A model generated the notes under the pieces. It worked only from the letters and a program-made list of their open reading frames with translations. It was not told where the DNA came from and ran no database searches. Shown in pieces: positions 9,954-19,835 of a stretch of DNA of 64,000 nucleotides. The number at the start of each line of letters is the position of its first letter. Position 1 is the first letter of the stretch. The translations under genes were made by a program, and so were the position numbers. Origin of the DNA: Pedobacter rhodius (GTDB lineage: Bacteria > Bacteroidota > Bacteroidia > Sphingobacteriales > Sphingobacteriaceae); NCBI RefSeq assembly GCF_027213645.1, contig NZ_JAPWGL010000001.1, positions 1,178,001 to 1,242,000 of the forward strand. The letters run 5' to 3'.

Positions 9954-10803
9954 TGTAAGGGCGGGGTTTCCGGAGGTCGTTATTATCTTGCTTAATAGTG
10001 AATCTTAAAGTAATAGATTTTACTGGGTTTTATGCATCAGGATTTCCGCCTGCGCGGAAAAGACGGCCTGATGGAAAGGCGTGGTAATTGGGAACTTTAT
10101 CATCCCTCAAATCGTCATTCTCGCGCATGCGGGAATCTTATTTGTAATATAAGTTTTCATGTTATGGTCTGTAAGCCAAAGACCATGGAGCGGGTTTTAC
10201 CCGATATTTTGCATTAGGATTTCCGCCGGCGCAGAAAAGACGGCTTGACGGAAAAGCGTAGTAATTGGGGACTTTATCATCCCTCAAATCGTCATTCTCG
10301 CGCATGCGGGAATCTTATTTGAAATATAAGTTTCCATGTTATGGTGTGTAAGCCAAAAACCATGGAGTGGGTTTTACCTGCTATTTTGGATTAGGATTTC
10401 CGCCTGCGCGGAAAAGACGGCTTGCTGGAAAGGCGTGGTAATCGGGGACTTTATCATCCCTCAAATCGTCATTCTCGCGCATGCAGGAATCTTATTTGTA
10501 ATATAAATTTTTCCTGTTATGGTGTGTAAGCCAAAGACCATGGAGTTGGGTTTACCCGGTATTTTGCATTAAGATTTCCGCTTTGGTGGAAAAGACGGCT
10601 TGCTGGAAAAGCGTGATAATCGGGGACTTCGTCGTATTGTATTTCCCATGCAGATAGGAACTTTAACACCATTAAAAATAAATTTTAGAACGCACTAGTA
10701 CCTGAGCCTTTCTGAAGTGTATTCAATATATAAACTAACCAAATTAACCATGCCAGACGATTTCTGAAATCCGGAAAAATAACCTGGCCATTATCTATTT
10801 CTT
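9954..10803. other. Long intergenic region between sigma and anti-sigma genes
   Basis: 850 bp without a convincing gene. Most of it is the 177-bp tandem array (listed separately). The final 120 bp before fecR contain the stretch aaactaaccaaattaacc followed by ATG and a four-codon reading frame (ATG at 10750). A 61-codon frame inside the array is a repeat artefact. Confidence 0.6.
10025..10630. repeat. 177-bp tandem repeat array, about 3.4 copies, built from palindromic sub-repeats
   Basis: Equivalent points recur at 10034, 10211, 10388 and 10566, giving periods of 177, 177 and 178 bp; the fourth copy is cut short. Each unit contains two hairpin-forming segments: TTTCCGCCTGCGCGGAAA and ATTCTCGCGCATGCGGGAAT. 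Copies differ by scattered substitutions. A related segment in reverse orientation occurs at about 20125-20150, so the palindromic part is a dispersed family that has been amplified here. Confidence 0.9.
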
Positions 10804-11805
10804 GTGAACAAAGCCTACATATATAAACTTTTAAGAAAGTTTGTTGAAAAAGATCTGAGCGACGAAGAGTTTCTTGAATTAAAAGAAATTCTGGCAGACC
10901 ATAAATTCGAGCCATTAATACTTGAGCTGATGGAAAGTGAATGGGAAACCTTTACGCCGGTCATTAATTTATCGCCAGCCCGTTCGGAATATCTATATAA
11001 TCAAATTATTACCGATAAGCGTTTCACCCAATTGCAAAATGATAAAAAGAGTCGGTTCCGTATGCTGACCAAAAGAATCGCTGTTGCAGCCTGTACGGTT
11101 TTGGCTGTCTTTGCTTTATCGATAGTAGCCTATAAATACAATCAAATAAATACACCCACTTATGTATTATATAAGGCCCCTTTAGGCGAGCGCATTTTAA
11201 GGCTATTACCTGATGGTTCAAAAGTATGGCTGAATGCCGGTACAACGATTCGCATTATTAAAGATTTTAAAGGAAAAACCCGGGAAGTTTTTTTAGAAGG
11301 TGAGGCTTTCTTTGATGTAATACATGATCAAAAACCATTTGTTATCCATACCGGAACCTTAACCACGCAGGTTTTAGGCACGGCGTTCAATGTATCTGCC
11401 TATCCGGAAAAAAACATCAGCGTTGTTGTGTTACGCGGGAAAGTCGGCGTAAAAGATACCCGCCATTTAATTGGTTTTGTTAAACCCAATGAGGAACTGG
11501 AATATGATGTGCTCACAAAAGCTTCAAAATCGCTCCAGGTAAATGCTGCATTGTATTCTTCCTGGACTAAAGGCGAGCTCGAATTCAATGATGTCAATAT
11601 GGAAGAAGCCGCCGAAATCCTTTCCAGGTGGTATAATGTAAAAATTGCTTTTAAAGATGAAGGTATAAAAACAAGCCGTTTTGTAGCATCATTTCCGGCA
11701 AACACCTCTTTAACACAGGTGATAAACATTATCAGTAAACTAAACAAATTCAAGTACGAAGTTAATAAGAACATCATCTACCTATCCAGACAAGGAAATA
11801 ATTAA
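10804..11805 (+). CDS. FecR family anti-sigma factor
   Basis: 333 residues from a GTG start; no nearer ATG precedes the conserved N-terminal helices. The cytoplasmic N-terminus (1-90) should bind the sigma factor, a single membrane segment covers about 91-110, the FecR domain about 125-220 (LPDGSKVWLNAGT, VLGTAFNVSAY), and a C-terminal DUF4974-like domain about 262-330 (GELEFNDVNMEEAAEILSRW). FecR proteins relay ligand occupancy from the STN domain of the TonB-dependent receptor to the ECF sigma. The susC with an STN domain follows 184 bp downstream. Confidence 0.92.
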   Translation: MNKAYIYKLLRKFVEKDLSDEEFLELKEILADHKFEPLILELMESEWETFTPVINLSPARSEYLYNQIITDKRFTQLQNDKKSRFRMLTKRIAVAACTVLAVFALSIVAYKYNQINTPTYVLYKAPLGERILRLLPDGSKVWLNAGTTIRIIKDFKGKTREVFLEGEAFFDVIHDQKPFVIHTGTLTTQVLGTAFNVSAYPEKNISVVVLRGKVGVKDTRHLIGFVKPNEELEYDVLTKASKSLQVNAALYSSWTKGELEFNDVNMEEAAEILSRWYNVKIAFKDEGIKTSRFVASFPANTSLTQVINIISKLNKFKYEVNKNIIYLSRQGNN

Positions 11806-11874
11806 TAGTCTAACCAAACTAACCAAACAAAACCATGAGCTATATCTACGCAAAACCAAAATAGGCCAAAAAGA

Positions 11875-11904
11875 AAGCCACCATGATTGCATTCATGATG
11901 GCTT
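11875..11904 (+). promoter_or_regulatory. Hairpin in the fecR-susC leader
   Basis: Imperfect inverted repeat AAGCCACCATGA / TCATGATGGCTT (one G-U pair), loop about 6 nt, without a strong T run. Together with the next hairpin it could modulate read-through from fecR into susC. Function is inference. Confidence 0.5.
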
Positions 11905-11912
11905 CAAATTTA

Positions 11913-11941
11913 GAATCTGAAGCTTCGTAACCATCAGATTC
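11913..11941 (+). promoter_or_regulatory. Second hairpin in the susC leader
   Basis: Perfect 8-bp inverted repeat GAATCTGA / TCAGATTC with a 13-nt loop, 48 bp upstream of the susC ATG. Possible attenuator or RNA-processing signal; no T run follows. Confidence 0.45.
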
Positions 11942-11989
11942 AATGAATCTTAAAAAACAGTTCAGCTTATTAAAAATCAAGGTAAATAT

Positions 11990-14900
11990 ATGATAATTTT
12001 TACTAGAAGTCCCTTTATGCCCCTACGGGTATTAACCAGATATGTTTTATATTTTATGAGATGCACCGCTTTAATTACAGCCGCTATATTAGTAAGCATT
12101 AGTCTTATAATGGCTAATCCGATTAATGCACAGGGAATTAACGACGTGCAGGTTAAGATTACTAATTTTAAAGGTAATTTAGAATCTGCTATAAAAATAA
12201 TTGAAAACCAGACAAAGTTTCGTTTTGCCTATAAAGCAGAAGAAACCGGCGTTTACCAATCCGTAAATATACAGGCAGGTGCCCGATCGCTCGCTAAAAC
12301 ACTTGATATTTTACTCCTTAAAACAAAACTTAAATACACAGTTGAAGGAAATTATATCCTCATTTCACCAAAGGATGAGCCGCCCAAAGCGGTAAAAAAA
12401 GTATCGGAAGATATTACCGTAACAGGTATAGTTAAAGACCAGACCGGCATTCTGATTGGTGTAACGGTTTATTTAAAAGGTGATACCAAACGTGCGGTAC
12501 AAACAAACGAAACCGGCCGCTACACAATAAAAGTCCCTGCAAATGGAATATTGGTTTTTAGCATGGTTGGATTCGAAAGCCGCGAAATACAAATTAACGG
12601 TGAGGGTGTTATTAATATAGAACTTACACCTATAGATAACAAGCTCAATGAGATAACGGTAGTTGCCTACGGAACGCAAAAAAAATCGAGTATGGTAAGT
12701 TCCATTACAACGATTAGTCCGAAAGAGCTTAAGGTACCATCCAGTAATTTAACAACAGCCCTGGCCGGAAGGCTGGCGGGCGTTATTGCTTATCAGCGGT
12801 CGGGAGAGCCCGGACAAGATAATGCCGCTTTCTTTATTCGTGGCGTAACTACCTTCGGCTATAAGAAAGATCCTTTGATTATGATCGATGGGATAGAAGT
12901 AAGTGCGACTGATTTGGCCCGTTTACAGCCCGATGATATCTCCAGCTTTTCCATTATGAAAGATGCAACAGCGACCTCGCTTTATGGCGCCAGGGGTGCC
13001 AATGGTGTAATACTGGTTACCACCAAATCCGGAAAAGAAGGTCCGGCCAGGATAGCCGTTCGTTTCGAAAACTCCATTTCATCCAATACCCAAAAAGTAG
13101 ATTTAGCCAACCCGATAACCTATATGCAGCTGGAAAATGAAGCTGTATTGACCAGAAATCCACTTGGTATACTGCCTTATTCTCAAAATAAGATAGATAA
13201 TACTATAGCAGGCTTAAATCCTTATGTATATCCGGCCAATAACTGGACCGACCAGCTGATTAAAAACACAACCAATAACCAGCGCCTGAATTTTAATGCG
13301 AATGGCGGAGGAACGGTAGCCCGGTATTACATTGCAGGTACAGTTAATCAGGATAATGGTATATTAAAAGTTGACCAAAGAAACAATTTCAACAGTAATA
13401 TTAACCTTAAATCTTACCAGTTACGTTCAAATGTGAACATCAACATGACCAAAACCAGTGAGGTTATTGTTCGCTTATCAGGTAGTTTTGATGATTATAA
13501 AGGTCCGATAGATGGCGGAAGCGGTGTATACTCAAAGATTTTAAGAGCCAACCCGGTTTTATTTCCGGCCTATTATCCTTCAGAAATGATGCCTAAAACC
13601 AATCATATTCTTTTCGGAAATGAGCGAATCAACGGTACAAACTACATTAATCCTTATGCAGATATGGTTAAAGGTTATAAAGACTACTCCAGATCTACCT
13701 TAAATGCACAATTCGAGTTTAAGCAGGATTTTAAATTTATCACGCCGGGACTTAGTGCCAGGGGAATGTTCAACACTTCACGGTATTCATTCTTTGATAT
13801 TTTACGCAACTACAACCCTTATTTTTATAGCGCTTCCGGATACAACAGGCTAACCAATAACTATGGCTTAACCAGTTTAAATGAAACAACAGCAACCGAA
13901 TACCTTAATTATAGTGAAGGACTAAAAGATATCAACAGTTCAACATACATCGAAGCTGCTGTTAATTATAATAAAACCATTGCCGAGAAAAATGAAATAG
14001 CAGGGTTGCTTGTTTATCAGCGAAGGAATCAGATTTTTGCTAACCAGGGTTCGCTTCAAAAATCTTTACCTTACCGTAATCAGGGTGTATCGGGCAGGTT
14101 CACTTATGGCTATGATAACCGTTACCTCGCTGAATTAAGTTTTGGTTACAATGGCTCGGAAAGGTTTTATAAAACGGAGCGTTACGGACTTTTTCCTGCC
14201 GCAGGTATCGGCTGGTTTGTTTCCAATGAAAAATTCTGGAAACCCTATGAAAAGATTATAAACAAACTTAAGCTAAAAGGAACCTACGGAATTGTTGGAA
14301 ATGACGCAATTGGTAGTGCCGATGATCGTTTTTTCTACCTTTCTGAAGTTAATATTAACGATCCGAATAAAGGATTTAATTTTGGTGAAAACTTTAACAC
14401 CTATCGCCCGGGCGTAACCGTTACCCGTTACGATAACCGCGACATCACATGGGAAACTGCCCGCAAATTAAATTTAGGCTTTGAATTAGGTTTATTCAAC
14501 AGCCTGGAAATTCAGGCGGATTATTTTACCGAAAACCGGAATAATATCTTAATGGACAGGGCATCGATCCCTACAACCATGGGTTTATCAGCAATTCCCC
14601 GTGCAAATGTAGGTAAGGCAAAAGCAGGCGGTTTTGATGTATCCGCAGATTATAACAAGACTTTTAACAGCGGGTATTGGTTGCAGTTACGTGGTAATTT
14701 TACCTATGCACACAGTGAATTTACCGCTTATGAAGAACCACAATACAATGAAACTTATAAAAGCAGGGTTGGTAAATCACTTAATCAGCGGTTTGGCCTC
14801 ATTGCCGAACGTTTATTTGTAGACCAGGCCGAAGTTAACAATTCACCCGTGCAAACTTACGGCGATTATGGTGCAGGCGATATTAAATTTCGTGACGTAA

Positions 14901-15484
14901 ATGGGGATGGCCGGATTACAGATCTCGATCAGGTAGCCTTAGGTAATCCTGAAGTTCCTGAAATTATTTATGGTATGGGTTTCTCTACCGGTTACAAAGG
15001 CTTTGATGTTTCTGCCTTTCTGCAAGGCTCGGCCCGCTCTTCTTTCTGGATTGATGCACAGGCAACCGCCCCGTTTGTAAATTATTACACGGCTGATGAA
15101 GTTGCCGGAAGGTCGCCGATAACCGGTGTGCCACAAAATGCACTTCTTCAGGCTTATGCAGATAGCCATTGGTCTGACGACAATAAAGACCTGTATGCTT
15201 TATGGCCGCGTTTAAGTACGACTGTAAACCGCAACAACGCCCAAACCAGCAGCTGGTTTATGAGAAATGGTGCTTTCCTCAGGTTAAAGTCAGTTGAAAT
15301 CGGTTATTCATTACCCAAGCAATTAAGCTCAAAACTGCACATTGCCAGCGCAAGGATTTACGTGAGCGGTACCAACCTGGCCACTTTAAGCGGCTTTAAA
15401 TTATGGGATATTGAAATGGGTGGAAATGGCTTGGGCTATCCCATCCAACGGGTGTATAATATGGGAATACAAGTTGGCTTATAA
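11990..15484 (+). CDS. SusC/RagA-type TonB-linked outer membrane receptor with STN signalling domain
   Basis: 1164 residues. A long N-terminal signal region (about 1-47) is followed by a secretin/TonB N-terminal (STN) domain (about 50-125), a carboxypeptidase-regulatory-like domain (about 143-215), the SusC-type TonB region NEITVVAYGTQKK, a plug (about 240-345, DPLIMIDGIEV and SLYGARGANGVILV are typical) and a large barrel ending in a C-terminal strand GIQVGL. SusC proteins import oligomers across the outer membrane with SusD as lid. The STN domain is the version that signals to FecR, matching the fecR gene just upstream. susD follows 10 bp downstream. The substrate cannot be named: no glycosidase or peptidase is in the cluster. 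Confidence 0.95.
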   Translation: MIIFTRSPFMPLRVLTRYVLYFMRCTALITAAILVSISLIMANPINAQGINDVQVKITNFKGNLESAIKIIENQTKFRFAYKAEETGVYQSVNIQAGARSLAKTLDILLLKTKLKYTVEGNYILISPKDEPPKAVKKVSEDITVTGIVKDQTGILIGVTVYLKGDTKRAVQTNETGRYTIKVPANGILVFSMVGFESREIQINGEGVINIELTPIDNKLNEITVVAYGTQKKSSMVSSITTISPKELKVPSSNLTTALAGRLAGVIAYQRSGEPGQDNAAFFIRGVTTFGYKKDPLIMIDGIEVSATDLARLQPDDISSFSIMKDATATSLYGARGANGVILVTTKSGKEGPARIAVRFENSISSNTQKVDLANPITYMQLENEAVLTRNPLGILPYSQNKIDNTIAGLNPYVYPANNWTDQLIKNTTNNQRLNFNANGGGTVARYYIAGTVNQDNGILKVDQRNNFNSNINLKSYQLRSNVNINMTKTSEVIVRLSGSFDDYKGPIDGGSGVYSKILRANPVLFPAYYPSEMMPKTNHILFGNERINGTNYINPYADMVKGYKDYSRSTLNAQFEFKQDFKFITPGLSARGMFNTSRYSFFDILRNYNPYFYSASGYNRLTNNYGLTSLNETTATEYLNYSEGLKDINSSTYIEAAVNYNKTIAEKNEIAGLLVYQRRNQIFANQGSLQKSLPYRNQGVSGRFTYGYDNRYLAELSFGYNGSERFYKTERYGLFPAAGIGWFVSNEKFWKPYEKIINKLKLKGTYGIVGNDAIGSADDRFFYLSEVNINDPNKGFNFGENFNTYRPGVTVTRYDNRDITWETARKLNLGFELGLFNSLEIQADYFTENRNNILMDRASIPTTMGLSAIPRANVGKAKAGGFDVSADYNKTFNSGYWLQLRGNFTYAHSEFTAYEEPQYNETYKSRVGKSLNQRFGLIAERLFVDQAEVNNSPVQTYGDYGAGDIKFRDVNGDGRITDLDQVALGNPEVPEIIYGMGFSTGYKGFDVSAFLQGSARSSFWIDAQATAPFVNYYTADEVAGRSPITGVPQNALLQAYADSHWSDDNKDLYALWPRLSTTVNRNNAQTSSWFMRNGAFLRLKSVEIGYSLPKQLSSKLHIASARIYVSGTNLATLSGFKLWDIEMGGNGLGYPIQRVYNMGIQVGL

Positions 15485-15494
15485 TTATAAAACG

Positions 15495-17387
15495 ATGAGA
15501 AATTTAAAAATATATTATATCATAACCTTTTGCATCCTCTTAACAGGCTGTAAAAAAGATTACCTGGATGTAGTTCCGGATAATGTTGCCACGATCGAAA
15601 ATTCATTTACGAGTAGAAATGAGGCAGAAAAGTATCTGTATACCTGTTATTCATACTTGCCGCAGGAGAGCGACATCAATGCCAATCCGGCGTTTTTGGC
15701 CGGAGATGAGTTTTGGACCTATTGGCCCATCCCTTCCGGAAATCCGCTGCCAAGCAATCCACAACAAATTGCCCGTGGTAACCAGAACATCAGTAGTCCT
15801 TATTTAAACTTCTGGGATGGGTCCGCTGGCGGGAAACCTTTATGGAGGGCCATAAGGGATTGCAATATCTTCCTCGAAAATATCGCCAAAGTACCGGATT
15901 TAGACCCCTCTTTAAAAGACAGGTGGATAGGTGAAGTAAAGTTTCTAAAAGCTTATTATCATTTTTATTTATTGAGGGCCTATGGTCCGATACCTATTGT
16001 GGAAAAGAATCTTCCGATTTCGGCTTCAATAGATGAAGTAAAAGTGATGCGGCAGCCGGTTGATAAGGTGGTCAACTTTATAGTCGGTTTACTGGATTCT
16101 GCAGCCTTGAATTTACCGCCAAGCATTCAGAACAGGGCGTCAGAACTGGGAAGAATTACTAAACCTGCTGCATTAGCCATTAAAGCCAAGGTATTGGTTA
16201 CCGCTGCCAGTCCGCTTTTCAACGGTAATTCTGATTTCGCACAACTTAGAAACGGCGATGGCACAACATTATTCAACGCCACAAAAGATGTAGAAAAATG
16301 GAAAAGGGCTGCTGCAGCGTGTAAAGAGGCAATTGCGGCATCAGAGAGTGCCGGCGTTGCTTTATATGAATTTAATGAACTGGTAAATGTTTCGCCCCGT
16401 ATCAAATTAGAAATGAACATCAGAAACAGTATGGCTGATCAGTGGAGCAATGAACTGATTTGGGGTTTTTCTAACGGCGCAGGTTCGTTCATACAAGGTT
16501 GGGCCATGCCAAAACTCGATCCGAACAAGCTGGCCAACGATTCATTTAAAGGCGAACTCGCCCCGACAATCCGCACAGCTGAACTTTTTTATACCGATAA
16601 GGGCGTTCCAATTACAGAAGATAAAACATGGGATTATGTCAACCGGAATAACCTTCGCACCGCAACAACTGCCGATCAGGATTATCTTCAGAACGGATAT
16701 ACAACAGTAGGCCTTCATTTTAACCGGGAACCGCGTTTCTATGCCGATATGGGCTTTGATGGTTCCATCTGGTACATGCAGAACGGTACCTGGAAAGTTC
16801 AGGCCAAATCCGGGCAGGCTCAATCCAGGAAAGGCGCCAATGGGTATTCGATAACGGGTTATTTCGCCAAAAAACTGGTTAACTGGAAATTTGTAATCCA
16901 GCAGGATTATGGATTTACACAACAGGTTTATGCCTGGCCAATGATTCGTTTAGCAGATGTTTATTTAATGTATGCGGAAGCTTTAAACGAGGCAAATGGC
17001 CCGTCAAGTGAAGCTTATACCTATATCAACAAAGTTCGTAAAAGAGCAGGACTTGCTTCTGTTGAAGAATCCTGGACAAACTATTCCAACAATCCCGGTA
17101 AATACCTCACACAGGATGGGCTTAGGGAAATCATCCAGCAGGAGACATCAATAGAGTTTGCTTTCGAAGGCCATAATTTCTGGGATCTCCGAAGGTGGAA
17201 GAAAGCATCGGAGGTGCTCAACAACCAGGTATACGGATGGGATATCGATCAGGCAGATGCCATTAACTACTATCGGAGAAAACCGCTTTTTAGTCAGAAA
17301 TTTGTAGCCCCAAGGGATTATTTCTGGCCAATCAGCGAGGGAAGTCTTATCGTAAACAGAAACCTGGTTCAAAATATCGGTTGGTAA
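15495..17387 (+). CDS. SusD/RagB family nutrient-binding outer membrane lipoprotein
   Basis: 630 residues from the ATG at 15495, chosen because it gives a lipoprotein signal (CILLTGC, lipidated Cys19); a longer frame starting inside susC adds 28 residues ahead of the signal. The sequence has the N-terminal SusD-like half (KKDYLDVVPD, YLYTCYSYLP), TPR-like helices and the C-terminal SusD signature with RLADVYLMYAEALNEANG, INKVRKRAGL and FEGHNFWDLRRWK. SusD lies on the cell surface over SusC and captures substrate. Co-transcribed with susC (10-bp gap) and the next lipoprotein (14-bp gap). Confidence 0.95.
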   Translation: MRNLKIYYIITFCILLTGCKKDYLDVVPDNVATIENSFTSRNEAEKYLYTCYSYLPQESDINANPAFLAGDEFWTYWPIPSGNPLPSNPQQIARGNQNISSPYLNFWDGSAGGKPLWRAIRDCNIFLENIAKVPDLDPSLKDRWIGEVKFLKAYYHFYLLRAYGPIPIVEKNLPISASIDEVKVMRQPVDKVVNFIVGLLDSAALNLPPSIQNRASELGRITKPAALAIKAKVLVTAASPLFNGNSDFAQLRNGDGTTLFNATKDVEKWKRAAAACKEAIAASESAGVALYEFNELVNVSPRIKLEMNIRNSMADQWSNELIWGFSNGAGSFIQGWAMPKLDPNKLANDSFKGELAPTIRTAELFYTDKGVPITEDKTWDYVNRNNLRTATTADQDYLQNGYTTVGLHFNREPRFYADMGFDGSIWYMQNGTWKVQAKSGQAQSRKGANGYSITGYFAKKLVNWKFVIQQDYGFTQQVYAWPMIRLADVYLMYAEALNEANGPSSEAYTYINKVRKRAGLASVEESWTNYSNNPGKYLTQDGLREIIQQETSIEFAFEGHNFWDLRRWKKASEVLNNQVYGWDIDQADAINYYRRKPLFSQKFVAPRDYFWPISEGSLIVNRNLVQNIGW

Positions 17388-17401
17388 TTTAAAATAGAAA
17401 T

Positions 17402-18580
17402 ATGAAAACGTTTAAAATATTTTTCAGTATATGCTTATTAAGCATTGTTTTATTGAGCTGCAAAGAAGATGTGTTAAAGCCGGTTGAAAAAGATTCGGAT
17501 AGCCCTGCTCCGGTTACAAATGTGAAAGTAGAAAGCCGCCCGGGTATTGTAAAGCTTACTTATGCCTTACCTAAAGATCCCGATTTGTTATATGTTCAGG
17601 CAGAATACACCAATAAATATGGGGAAGTTATTAAAAATAAAGCTTCTTATTATTCAGATTCTCTTGTTATTGATGGGTTTGCAGATTCAGCAATTCATAA
17701 AATGAATGTATATGCAGTAGACCGAAGCGAGAACAAATCTACCCCGGTTACCATTGATGTAAAAGCCATGTCGCCTCCGATTTTTGGCATAAAAACCAGC
17801 CTCGTGTTGCAGGAGGATTTTGGCGGTATAAATGTAAGTTATTCAAATCCGGCTGAAGCCAATATTGCGATTGTGGTTACTTATAAGGATTCATTAGGAT
17901 TTTTCGTGCCAAACGAAACCATTTATACCAAGCTGAAACAAGGAACTTTTACTTCAAGAGGTTTGCCGCCTAAGTCAACCATTTTCGGTGTGTACATCCG
18001 TGACCGTTGGAACAATCGTTCGGATACGGTATTTAAAACACTGACGCCGATTTTTGAGCGGGAACTGGATAAATCAAAATTTAAAACGGTAACCTTTCCA
18101 ACTGATATTGGCGGTTATGGCAATGGATTGGTGGTTTCCAATATGTGGGATAAAATTATTTCACCGGATTATGCCATGTGGCACTCCAGGGGAGATGCAG
18201 GCATGCCGATGCATGTCAGTTTTGATTTGGGGGTTGTAGCCAAACTCAGCCGCTTTGTTTTGTGGCAAAGAAACGGAAATTACATATTTAATCATGGTAA
18301 TCCGAAACGCTACGAGGTATGGGGTTCTGAAAACCCGCCTGCAGACGGAAGTTACAATAACTGGGTTTTATTAAAATCCTGTATTTCTGTAAAACCATCC
18401 GGACAGCCGGCCGGCATAAATAGTAATGATGATGTGGTTGCGGCAGCCCGAGGAGAAGAGTTTAACGTTCCGCTTAATGCACCAAAGGTAAGGTACATCA
18501 GGATAAAAATACTGGAAAACTGGGTTGGTGGTTTGCAGGCGCATATCGCTGAAATGAGTTTCTTCGGAAACGACAAATAG
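17402..18580 (+). CDS. DUF4959/DUF5000-type surface lipoprotein of the Sus locus
   Basis: 392 residues with a lipobox ending at Cys20 (IVLLSC). After it come two fibronectin-like beta domains (about 35-125 and 130-215, DUF4959/DUF5126-like) and a C-terminal discoidin-like domain (about 225-390, with FDLGVVAKLSRFVLWQRNG, RYEVWGSENP and VRYIRIKI) of the DUF5000 kind. Such lipoproteins frequently follow susD in Pedobacter and Bacteroides and are thought to bind glycans at the surface. Binding is inferred from the discoidin-like fold, not shown. Confidence 0.82.
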   Translation: MKTFKIFFSICLLSIVLLSCKEDVLKPVEKDSDSPAPVTNVKVESRPGIVKLTYALPKDPDLLYVQAEYTNKYGEVIKNKASYYSDSLVIDGFADSAIHKMNVYAVDRSENKSTPVTIDVKAMSPPIFGIKTSLVLQEDFGGINVSYSNPAEANIAIVVTYKDSLGFFVPNETIYTKLKQGTFTSRGLPPKSTIFGVYIRDRWNNRSDTVFKTLTPIFERELDKSKFKTVTFPTDIGGYGNGLVVSNMWDKIISPDYAMWHSRGDAGMPMHVSFDLGVVAKLSRFVLWQRNGNYIFNHGNPKRYEVWGSENPPADGSYNNWVLLKSCISVKPSGQPAGINSNDDVVAAARGEEFNVPLNAPKVRYIRIKILENWVGGLQAHIAEMSFFGNDK

Positions 18581-18623
18581 ATTTATTTAAAAATCCCGGC
18601 TTAAACCGGATAATTTAATAAAA

Positions 18624-19835
18624 ATGAAAATAGAGATAAAAAATACCCAATGGCTTATTTTAGGTATATGCAGTATGGTAATGTCGGCCTGTACCAAAAT
18701 GGATGCTTATAAAGACTTTGGGGGCGGAAAAGAAATCCTGTATGCCGGCAAACCTGATTCGGCTATTGCTTTTTCCGGTAAAAACAGGTTAAAGTTATCA
18801 TGGCTGCGTGCCTCTGATCCGAAAGTGGTTAAAACCCGTATTTTCTGGAATAATCATAAAGATTCTGTAGAAGTTGCTTGGTCTGCTACAACATCCAAAA
18901 GAATAAGCACAATCATTAATTTGGCTGAAGGTAATTATAACTTCGAATTGTATAACTACGATGCTGCAGGCAATCATTCTGTAGTCAGCAGGTGTTCCGG
19001 ATCGGTTTATGGAGAGGTTTTTCAAAAATCTTTATTTAACCGGAACCTCGATAATTTTTATGCAAAACAGTTTAACCTGCCCTATAATGCTGCACTGAGC
19101 TGGAGCAGTTCTGACGCAAAATCAGTTGGGGTAGAGGTCACCTATAAAACCAGCTCAGGTGCTGATAAACGGGTAATTAGTGAGGCAAAATCAAATGTTA
19201 CTTATCTGCCCGATTACGATTTAACGAGTCCGGTAAGTTACAGAACGATGTTTTTACCCGATTCTGCTGCGATAGATACTTTTTTTACCGCTGCCGTAAT
19301 AAAATCGCCCGCTACACTTCTTCCAGGGCAGATTCACCTTAAAAATGCAGGATATCCATTTAAGGCTGCTAAAACGGTTGGTCGTTGGGGAACACTTGCA
19401 GACTGGACCACGAATGATGCCGCAAAAAACCACGATGGGCCAGTTGGCGGACTTGATAATTTAAATACCAGCGTAGAGAATTTTATATCTTTTGAGTTTT
19501 GGGGAACACCGGCAATCAATAATGGTAAAATATCGCAGACCGGTTCATTGCCGGCCGGCGCTTACCGCTTGGTGGTCACCATATCCAACATCAACAATAA
19601 CCTGGAAGATGCTTATATCAGCATTGCAAAAGGAACAGAACTGCCGGATGTAGCGAATGTAAGCAGTTCACTTGCTAGGCTTAAGTTAACCAATAACCAA
19701 ATGAATAATAAAGATTTTACTTTATCCTTTACTTTGACACAGCAGGAAACCTTAACCTTGGGTATGGTTTGCACAATGAAAAATGTTAACGAGAGCAGTT
19801 TAAGAATAAGAAAGTTTGTGTTATATAAAGATTAA
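18624..19835 (+). CDS. DUF4998 (and probably DUF5013) lipoprotein, last gene of the Sus locus
   Basis: 403 residues, lipobox ending at Cys23 (MVMSAC). The N-terminal half (about 25-220) matches the DUF4998 pattern seen in Sus loci (YAGKPDSA, GRLKLSW-like GKNRLKLSW, RIFWNN). The C-terminal half (about 240-403) looks like DUF5013, with RWGTLADWTTNDAAKNHDG and a closing RIRKFVLYK strand. It probably is a second surface glycan-binding or scaffold lipoprotein. It lies 43 bp after the preceding lipoprotein and ends the cluster; no enzyme gene follows. Confidence 0.75.
   Translation: MKIEIKNTQWLILGICSMVMSACTKMDAYKDFGGGKEILYAGKPDSAIAFSGKNRLKLSWLRASDPKVVKTRIFWNNHKDSVEVAWSATTSKRISTIINLAEGNYNFELYNYDAAGNHSVVSRCSGSVYGEVFQKSLFNRNLDNFYAKQFNLPYNAALSWSSSDAKSVGVEVTYKTSSGADKRVISEAKSNVTYLPDYDLTSPVSYRTMFLPDSAAIDTFFTAAVIKSPATLLPGQIHLKNAGYPFKAAKTVGRWGTLADWTTNDAAKNHDGPVGGLDNLNTSVENFISFEFWGTPAINNGKISQTGSLPAGAYRLVVTISNINNNLEDAYISIAKGTELPDVANVSSSLARLKLTNNQMNNKDFTLSFTLTQQETLTLGMVCTMKNVNESSLRIRKFVLYKD

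Noticed and set aside
10032-10217. 61-codon reading frame
   Set aside because: It is wholly inside the tandem repeat and recurs in altered form in the other copies.
10025-10630. Possible CRISPR array
   Set aside because: The unit is 177 bp and repeats throughout with no unique spacers and no cas genes.
15411-15494. Extension of SusD into the end of susC
   Set aside because: It adds 28 residues in front of a clear lipoprotein signal that starts at 15495.
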